Positions 59,178 to 64,000 of a DNA stretch of 64,000 nt are shown here, one piece after another; positions within the stretch are counted from its first letter, which is position 1, and every line of letters begins with the position of its first letter. This DNA is from Cytophagaceae bacterium. GTDB taxonomy: Bacteria > Bacteroidota > Bacteroidia > Cytophagales > Flexibacteraceae. The notes beneath the pieces are model-generated. The model saw only the letters and a list, made by a program, of their open reading frames with translations. It made no database searches and was not told where the DNA came from. Position numbers and translations under genes: made by a program. The DNA lies in NCBI GenBank assembly GCA_947458545.1, contig CANGYH010000005.1:62001-126000 (forward strand). Reading direction: 5' to 3'.

Positions 59178-62100
59178 TTATGCAGCGGTTTCGGCCTCTT
59201 CTCCGGGTAGTGGAGGCCTGTTGGGGATGGAAACCTCAAAGCGGGTACCCTCGCCATAGTGGCTCACTACGTTTACCTTGCCGCCCAGCTTCTCTATAAC
59301 CTGAGCCGTGATGTAGAGGCCAAGGCCCGAGCCGTAGCTGTCTTCAGAGGCGCGGAAGAACATCTCGAAGATTCGGCTCAGATACTCGGCTTCTATGCCC
59401 TTGCCGTTGTCTGCCACCACCAGCGTACAGGCATGCTCGTCTGTCCGCACCTGGATAGACACGTAGCTCTCTACGTTGGTGCGCTGATACTTGATGGCGT
59501 TGCTGATCAGGTTCTGCAGTACGATGGAGATGCGCTGCGGGTCTGAGAAAAAGGGTGCTTGCTGCTCCAGGCTGACGCGGGCCTCGACGCGGTCTGCCTT
59601 CTCCATGTAGCGGAGGTTCTCCAGGCACTCTTCGATCTGAGCCTTGAAGTCTATCTCTGCACGCTGCAGGGCCATGCGCGTATTGCGCGAGAAGTGCGTC
59701 AGGTCTGAGATAAACGTATCGAGCTTGTTGATGCTCTTCTCTACCAGGGCCAGGAACCGGACCTTCTGGGCATCGTCTTTCTCGATCTTGATGAGGTTGA
59801 TGAGGCCCAGCACAGAGCGCAGCGGGGCGCGCAGGTCGTGCGAGGCGCGGTACACGAAGCTGTCCAGCTCGAAGTTGGTACGTTTCAGCTCGTCTTCGGC
59901 CCGTTTGCGCTCGGTAACGTCGCGCGCCAGGATAGACACGCCGGTGACGGCCTGCTCTTTGGTGAGGATGGGGTTAAAGCTGGCTTCTATGGAGCGGGCC
60001 TCGCCGTGCAGGCTAAGCGGCAGCTCTTGGCGGAACTGCTGGCCCAGCAGGGCGCGGCGGTAGTAATCTTCCCAGGCATGGCCGAAGGCCAGGTCGCCTA
60101 TCTGGGCCACGTTGGTGGCGGCAGGGTCGGTGCCCAGGTCTTGCAAGGCTTGCCTAAAGCTGGAGTTTGCCGTCACCAACCGCAGGCCCTGATCGAGCGA
60201 GTAGATCAGGTCGTCGGTGTTTTCGATGAGGGCTGTGAGGTTGGCCTCAGACTGGCGCAGGGCCAGTTCGGCTTTTTTGCGCTCGGTAATGTCTCGTGCA
60301 AAGACGGATACGCCTGCCACGACGTTGGCCCCGGCCCAGATGGGGTTGAAGCTTACCTCATACTCCAGGTTGGTGCGGCCTGCAAATACGGCAATCTCTT
60401 GGGTATGCCGCTCGCCCGTCAGCGCCCGGTTGTAGTAGTTGCGCCAGGGCAGGGCGGCTTCGGGGCCCATAAGCTCTAGCACAGAGTCTCCGGCCTCGAT
60501 GCCATCGGTAAACATGTGGCTAAACCGGCTCCGGAAGCTGTTGTTGAGGGCCGTGATGCGAAACTGCGGATCGAGCGACCAGATGGCGTCGTCGGTGTTC
60601 TCTACCAGGGCCAGCAGGTTGGCCTTGCTGGCCTCTAGCGCACGGGTGCTGTAGATACGCTCTAGCTCTACGGCGGCCCGTACAGAGAAGATTTTGAGCA
60701 TATTCTCTGCCAGGCTCAGGCTGTCGGGCACCTCGGCGCCGGCAGCCAACAGCACGCCAAGGCTGCGGCCCTCTGCCCCGCGGAGGGCCACGCCGATGAC
60801 GAAGCGGGCCTTAAAGCGGGCCAGCAGCGGGTCTGCCGCGTAGGCCGAGGCTGCTACATTGGGCTCGTACACATAGCCTGCCTGCAGCAGCTCTGCACAA
60901 AAGATGCCTACCTGGCCCAGGTCTTGCATGCGGCTGGGGCTGCCGTTGATGACCATGGCCAGCGAGCGCAGGGTGGTGCTGCCCTCTACCTCTGCCAGCA
61001 CTACGTTGGGTATGCCAAGGTGCAGGGCCAGGTTCTCGGCCAGATTGTCGAAGTAATCCTCGCCTGCGTAGGCCGACACGCCCCGTACGATGTTGCGCAG
61101 GCTCTCTTCGGCCATCTTGCGCTCGGTAATGTCTCGGGTATTGACGACCAGCGCCCGGATGGAGGGGTTATCGAGCTCGTTGGTGATGACGGACTCGAAG
61201 GTGAGCACCGGGGCATCGTTGCGCAAGAAGCGGTACTCTAGCTGCACGGTGCGCTCCTCTCTGTCTATGGCGCTGCGCAGGGCATCTATAAGCTTGAGGC
61301 GGTCTCGCTCGTGGACGAAGTGGTTGAGTTTTTGGCCCACCAACTGGTCTGCCCCGTAGCCCGTCAGGCGTAGGGATGTTTCGCTGGCATACTCGATGGC
61401 GCCCTCTTGGTTGAGCAGCAATACGAGGTCAGAGCTGTTTTGTACCAGCGATCGGTATCGGGCCTCAGAGCGGGCCAGGGTCTCTTCGTTGATCTTGCGC
61501 TCGCCAATGTCTAGTGCTGTGAGGCAAATGCCGCCTACGTTGCCGTTGGCATCTCGCACGGGCATGCAGCTCACCTCTAGCCAGACGTTGAGGTCTTCGT
61601 CGTTGAGCAAAAAGTCTTCAAACACCTCTACCTCTCCGCCTGCCGCCGCCCGCAGGGCACGCTTCAGCTCCAGGGTTTTGGTGGTGGGCCAAAACTGTGT
61701 GATGGATGCATCCTTGCGCAGGTTGCGGCGCTTAAACTGTGCCACCCAGCGCTCTGCCTGGCCGTTGAAGGCCACCACTTTGTAGGCCAGATCTAGCAGT
61801 ACGAAGCTTTGGATGGAGTTGTCGAAGATGGCCTTGAGGTGCTGCTCAGAGAGGTTGAGCTTTTGCTCTACCATCTTCTTTTGGGTGATGTCTCTGGCCA
61901 CGCGGAGCCTGCCGAGCAGGGTGCCGTTGGCGTCGGTCATCTCTACCTGGCTCAGCTCTACCCAGCCTGTAGAGGCATCTGGCCGTGTAAAATGGGCGGT
62001 ATAGCGGTCTGGCTGGGCGTTGGCGCCTTTAAGCGGTGTGCCAAGCTCGGGGGCCAGCAGGGTAAGCTCCTCTAGTTTGCGGCCTACAACCTCTTGTTTG

Positions 62101-63788
62101 CGGAGCTGAAAAATCCGCTCGGCTGAGGGGCTCCAATCGGTTATGAGCCCGAGCGGATCCGTCAGGATGATGGCGTCGTTGATGTTCTCGAAAGCAAGCG
62201 ACTGCTGCGATAGCCGCTTGAAGGTAGCATCGCGCTCAAAAGCCGTAGAAGACAGGCGCACGGCCAGCTTGCAGACGGAATTTTCGCGGTTGGTAAGGGG
62301 GCGCTCGGCCGGCCAGAAAACCACCAGGCCTGCCGGGGCGGCCAGGCCCTCTTGGCCGGGCAGTGTCAGCACGGTGCCTTGCAGGTGGGTTTGCAGCTTC
62401 TCTTGCAGGGTTTGTTGCAGTTGCTGCAAGGGGCTGCCCGCGGCCAGGCTCCAGATTTGGTTGGCAGGTTGGTCTGCCAGGGCAACGCCCAGGGCAAGCA
62501 CCTCACCCTCAGACACGTGGCTGCCGGGGATGCATCTGGGTAGCTCCTCGCCGGCGGCGGTGTAGAGCAGCATGGCCTGCACCTCGGGCAGCAGGTTCTC
62601 TACCCCATCCACGAGGCGGAACAGCGTTTTGGTCAGGTTTTGGCCCTTGGCCACCTGCTCCAGCACGTCGCGTTGGAAGCTCACCAGCGCCTCAGAAAAG
62701 TGCTGATCCGTTACGTCTGTAAAGTAGATGTTGATGTAGCCCTCGCGGGGCACAAACGTGGCAAGCAACTGGTAGTAGCGGCTGCCTGCCTGCACCACCG
62801 TGCTGCCGTGCGGCTCTGTGGCCGATAGCTCTGCCAGCAGCGAGCGTACCTCGGCAGGCAGGGCCAGGCCACTATCTGGGCCGCCCCATGCCTGGCGCAG
62901 CAGGTCGGCCTGGCGGTTGGCATACATAAGGGCACCTTGCGAGGACACGCGTAAGATGGGGCTGGGTGCCTCTGCCGGTATGCGGGCCAGGGCATCCTTG
63001 TCGCGCTGGTCTTGCACGGCCTTGGTTACGTCTCGCAGTACGGCCAGGTGCCGCTGGGGCATAAAGCCTATGCGCAGGGTGTACTCCACGTAGCGGGTCT
63101 GACCGTCTTGGCGCGTAAGGCGGTAGCGGCCCTCGCCGTGGCCTTGGGCCAGCAGGCTGCGCCAGCCGTCCATAAACCTGGCTGGGGCATCCAGGCCAGA
63201 CAGGTCTGGCAAGGTGCAGGTCAGCAAGTCTGCCCGGGTGCGGCCAAACAGGGCCTCGGTGGCCTTGTTGGCTTCCATCAGGTTGGCCTCGTCGTCTAAC
63301 ACCAAGATGGCCTCTTGGGTGCTTTCGAACAGCAGGCGGTAGCGGGCCTCGTTGTCGCGCACCTGGCGTTCAAGCTGGTGGCGCTCCAGCACGGTCTGGA
63401 TCCAGCGGTCCAGGTCGTTTACCTGGAAAGGCTTGATTATATAGGCAAACGGCCCCGATAGCTTTGCGCGCTGAAAGGTGCTCTCGTCGGCGTAGGCCGT
63501 CAAGAAGATGATGGGGATGTCGTAGCGGGCCCGCACCTGGTGTGCCGTCTCGATACCGTCTAGCGGCCCGTCAATCATGATGTCCATCAAGATCAAGTCG
63601 GGCTGCACCTGCTCTAGCAGGGCCAGGCAGTCTTCTGAGTTCGTCACCGAGCCCACCACGCCGTATTTGAGCGACTTGAGCCTAAGCTCTAAATCTTTGG
63701 CAATGATCTTCTCGTCCTCTACGATGAGGATCTGGGCGTGGCTTTGCGTGTTCGGGTCCAACAGCTTCCGGTAAAGGCTTGCGCGCAC
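59178..63788 (-). CDS. Multi-PAS histidine kinase with N-terminal receiver domain
   Basis: 1536 residues. The receiver domain (about 18-135) has the phosphoacceptor Asp69 in LILMDIMIDG and Lys119 in AYIIKPF. Then follow about seven PAS domains (near 148, 270, 530, 650, 775, 1055, 1180; several end in DITERK-type segments) and two GAF-like regions (about 380-520 and 895-1050). HisKA carries His1317 in RASHDLRAPLRS, and the ATPase domain has NLISNAIKYQ (about 1426), DNGKGI (about 1460) and GSGLGLYI. No membrane helix is seen, so it is cytosolic. The start is GTG 63788, with an in-frame stop upstream. No separate response regulator is adjacent. Confidence 0.93.
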   Translation of the reverse strand: MRASLYRKLLDPNTQSHAQILIVEDEKIIAKDLELRLKSLKYGVVGSVTNSEDCLALLEQVQPDLILMDIMIDGPLDGIETAHQVRARYDIPIIFLTAYADESTFQRAKLSGPFAYIIKPFQVNDLDRWIQTVLERHQLERQVRDNEARYRLLFESTQEAILVLDDEANLMEANKATEALFGRTRADLLTCTLPDLSGLDAPARFMDGWRSLLAQGHGEGRYRLTRQDGQTRYVEYTLRIGFMPQRHLAVLRDVTKAVQDQRDKDALARIPAEAPSPILRVSSQGALMYANRQADLLRQAWGGPDSGLALPAEVRSLLAELSATEPHGSTVVQAGSRYYQLLATFVPREGYINIYFTDVTDQHFSEALVSFQRDVLEQVAKGQNLTKTLFRLVDGVENLLPEVQAMLLYTAAGEELPRCIPGSHVSEGEVLALGVALADQPANQIWSLAAGSPLQQLQQTLQEKLQTHLQGTVLTLPGQEGLAAPAGLVVFWPAERPLTNRENSVCKLAVRLSSTAFERDATFKRLSQQSLAFENINDAIILTDPLGLITDWSPSAERIFQLRKQEVVGRKLEELTLLAPELGTPLKGANAQPDRYTAHFTRPDASTGWVELSQVEMTDANGTLLGRLRVARDITQKKMVEQKLNLSEQHLKAIFDNSIQSFVLLDLAYKVVAFNGQAERWVAQFKRRNLRKDASITQFWPTTKTLELKRALRAAAGGEVEVFEDFLLNDEDLNVWLEVSCMPVRDANGNVGGICLTALDIGERKINEETLARSEARYRSLVQNSSDLVLLLNQEGAIEYASETSLRLTGYGADQLVGQKLNHFVHERDRLKLIDALRSAIDREERTVQLEYRFLRNDAPVLTFESVITNELDNPSIRALVVNTRDITERKMAEESLRNIVRGVSAYAGEDYFDNLAENLALHLGIPNVVLAEVEGSTTLRSLAMVINGSPSRMQDLGQVGIFCAELLQAGYVYEPNVAASAYAADPLLARFKARFVIGVALRGAEGRSLGVLLAAGAEVPDSLSLAENMLKIFSVRAAVELERIYSTRALEASKANLLALVENTDDAIWSLDPQFRITALNNSFRSRFSHMFTDGIEAGDSVLELMGPEAALPWRNYYNRALTGERHTQEIAVFAGRTNLEYEVSFNPIWAGANVVAGVSVFARDITERKKAELALRQSEANLTALIENTDDLIYSLDQGLRLVTANSSFRQALQDLGTDPAATNVAQIGDLAFGHAWEDYYRRALLGQQFRQELPLSLHGEARSIEASFNPILTKEQAVTGVSILARDVTERKRAEDELKRTNFELDSFVYRASHDLRAPLRSVLGLINLIKIEKDDAQKVRFLALVEKSINKLDTFISDLTHFSRNTRMALQRAEIDFKAQIEECLENLRYMEKADRVEARVSLEQQAPFFSDPQRISIVLQNLISNAIKYQRTNVESYVSIQVRTDEHACTLVVADNGKGIEAEYLSRIFEMFFRASEDSYGSGLGLYITAQVIEKLGGKVNVVSHYGEGTRFEVSIPNRPPLPGEEAETAA

Positions 63789-63860
63789 GCCGGGCCACTG
63801 TTATGGAGCCGTAACCCGATGGGCGCACTTCCTCCAACAGAACCCGGTTGCTGAAAGTTA

Positions 63861-63884
63861 CAAAGGTGCTACCGGCACGCCTTA
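63861..63884 (-). promoter_or_regulatory. Candidate promoter of the histidine kinase gene
   Basis: On the minus strand a CACCTTTG (63861-63868) lies about 72 bases before the GTG start. A TTG 17 bases upstream of it is one or two bases closer than the usual spacing. Confidence 0.4.
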
Positions 63885-63888
63885 GCAA

Positions 63889-64000
63889 TAAACCTCAGAC
63901 ATTACGCGTGTAAGGTTGGGCGCAGCCGCGCACCTTTTTGGCCGTAAATCCATGCCTCGGCAAAGGCATAAGCGAGCTACAGACTTAACTTTCTGACCCC
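63889..64000. other. Window end without recognised gene
   Basis: The last 112 bases hold no supported gene. AACTTTCTGACC near 63983 could be part of a promoter pointing out of the window. Confidence 0.4.

Overview
The window is a GC-rich chromosomal segment of a gliding Bacteroidota bacterium, probably of the Cytophagia or a related class (the class is an inference). The evidence is GldF and GldH gliding proteins, three secreted proteins with type IX secretion (T9SS) sorting domains, BshA of bacillithiol synthesis, a DUF2723 membrane glycosyltransferase, a SerB-SerA fusion, an ECF sigma factor, SusC-like/TonB-type barrel proteins, and promoters of the Bacteroidota form (TTG, about 19 bases, TAnnTTTG). 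Coding density is high. Genes are mostly single or in pairs on alternating strands rather than in long operons.

Layout. 1-10.2 kb: 3' end of nrdA, a secreted protein, the DUF2723 protein, nuoA, a DEDDh exonuclease, adk, a HesB-like protein, a Uma2 nuclease-fold protein, a DUF2721 protein and bshA. 10.2-21.4 kb: gldH, a degenerate arginase-fold protein, rsgA, an M20 amidohydrolase, a small HExxH protein, ppa, a histidine phosphatase, cdaA, fabG, an AT-rich yfbU island, a candidate small RNA, bioB, a NadR-like kinase and a methyltransferase. 21.8-28.5 kb: a 1308-residue T9SS surface protein, a DUF4296 lipoprotein and pbpC. 28.5-30.3 kb: a Crp/Fnr regulator and the DUF2892-OsmC-rhodanese operon it probably controls. 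30.3-38.9 kb: coaE, gldF, serB-serA fusion, an Sfp-type transferase, a lipoprotein, a second T9SS protein, a PIN nuclease and nuoH. 38.9-45.5 kb: an NFACT/RqcH-like protein, rny, zapA, fahA, a repeat-filled gap and a GreA-like protein. 45.6-51.3 kb: an outer-membrane barrel receptor, a DoxX-like protein, the HxlR/NmrA divergent pair, a HAD phosphatase and an ABM monooxygenase. 51.4-51.6 kb: tRNA-Gly and tRNA-Leu. 52.2-59.1 kb: a block of co-directional envelope genes (lipoprotein, ECF sigma, a protein with an anti-sigma-like N-terminus joined to an outer-membrane barrel, a T9SS type B protein, a DUF5723 protein). 59.2-63.8 kb: a 1536-residue histidine kinase with an N-terminal receiver.

The most interesting signals are: a compact sigma/anti-sigma-barrel fusion that could carry a signal across both membranes in one chain; a candidate ~120-nt structured RNA with its own promoter and terminator; a palindromic Crp/Fnr operator placed near -41 of a sulfur/peroxide-type operon; about ten genes whose -7 element ends only 4-8 bases before the start codon, which predicts leaderless mRNAs; and a nested inverted repeat before the giant surface protein. 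All functions are from reading the sequence; no database search was run.
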